NCBI GenBank assembly: GCA_021155845.1
Contig: JAJNBK010000051.1
Span: 1-6,351, forward strand
Reading direction: 5' to 3'
DNA: 6,351 nt
Source: Nitrososphaeraceae archaeon
Lineage (GTDB): Archaea > Thermoproteota > Nitrososphaeria > Nitrososphaerales > Nitrososphaeraceae
Shown here: positions 6,169 through 6,351 of the stretch, piece after piece
Layout of the letters: every line of letters starts with the position of its first letter
Numbering within the stretch: position 1 is the stretch's first letter
Translations under genes and position numbers: made by a program
Notes under the pieces: generated by a model
The model's input: the letters and a program-made list of their open reading frames with translations, nothing else
The model's database searches: none
What the model was told of the DNA's origin: nothing

Positions 6169-6351
6169 ATGAAGAATGCAGCCATAGCAAAGACATTTCG
6201 TAAAATTGGATTTATCATAGAAATGAATGGAAATGATGTTAATGCAACTTTTAAAGCTAGAGCATATAAGCGAACGTCTGACGTCATCGCAAGTTTGTCT
6301 ACAAGCATTGAAGAAATATACAGAAAAGAAGGATTAGAGGGGCTACAAAAG
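6169..6351 (+). CDS. polX: Family X DNA polymerase (PolX), N-terminal fragment
   Basis: Only the first 61 codons lie in the window. The translation begins MKNAAIAKTFRKIGFIIEMNG and continues with FKARAYKRTSDVIASL, then IEEIYRKEGLEGLQK at the window edge. This is the helix-hairpin-helix 8-kDa domain that opens PolX proteins, where the usual pattern is NxxIAxxFxxIAxxLEixG...FxxRAYrxAaxxIesL...ieelyxxgGLegL. Full PolX enzymes fill short gaps during base excision repair and carry a C-terminal PHP domain with nuclease activity; neither the polymerase palm nor the PHP domain can be seen here. ATG at 6169 starts directly at the conserved region. The gene is divergent from the threonine ammonia-lyase gene and has no evident functional link to it. 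Confidence 0.82.
   Translation, partial: MKNAAIAKTFRKIGFIIEMNGNDVNATFKARAYKRTSDVIASLSTSIEEIYRKEGLEGLQK

Noticed and set aside
6060..6308. Open - strand frame of 82 codons at the right end
   Set aside because: It overlaps the conserved N-terminus of PolX on the other strand and has no recognisable domain.

Overview
This AT-rich window most likely comes from an ammonia-oxidising archaeon of the Nitrososphaeria (Thaumarchaeota). The inference rests on the gene set, archaeal-style TATA elements close to start codons, an absence of clear Shine-Dalgarno sites, and a family X DNA polymerase start. The key genes are a futalosine-type menaquinone radical-SAM pair, a Glu/Cys/His HMG-CoA synthase of the bacterial/eukaryotic (MvaS) type, and an ACT-domain threonine ammonia-lyase. 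I could not run a database search, so the taxonomy is a judgement from protein style.

Layout from left to right. (1) 2-561, + strand: the 3' part of an FkbM-family methyltransferase gene that runs in from outside the window. It is broken near position 400, where the core of the domain and its C-terminal tail lie in different frames with about 12-15 codons missing between them. (2) 562-822: gene-free, with an oligo-T terminator, short repeats and a perfect 24-bp AT palindrome. (3) 823-1850, - strand: an mqnE-like aminofutalosine synthase gene, also broken, with about 27 codons missing at 1033-1040 and a frameshift. (4) 1851-1935: a short divergent promoter region. (5) 1936-3087, + strand: an intact mqnC-like gene (dehypoxanthine futalosine cyclase). 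(6) 3088-3274: an intergenic region with a candidate promoter. (7) 3275-4672, + strand: intact HMG-CoA synthase. (8) 4665-5918, - strand: intact threonine ammonia-lyase, overlapping the end of the HMG-CoA synthase gene tail-to-tail by 8 bp. (9) 5919-6168: intergenic. (10) 6169 to the window end, + strand: the N-terminus of a PolX-type family X DNA polymerase.

MqnE and MqnC are two radical-SAM steps of the futalosine route to menaquinone. HMG-CoA synthase starts the committed part of the mevalonate pathway, which supplies the prenyl tail of menaquinone as well as the archaeal membrane lipids. Threonine ammonia-lyase makes 2-oxobutanoate for isoleucine, and PolX belongs to DNA repair.

The main surprise is that two adjacent genes carry the same kind of lesion: a mid-sized internal loss that also shifts the frame, by 3n+1 bases in both. 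The three complete genes to their right look intact. This is either real local gene decay or an assembly/consensus artefact. The mqnE case matters most, because a broken copy beside a healthy mqnC would be hard to reconcile with menaquinone synthesis unless another copy exists. I do not see convincing evidence for a wholly new system here.
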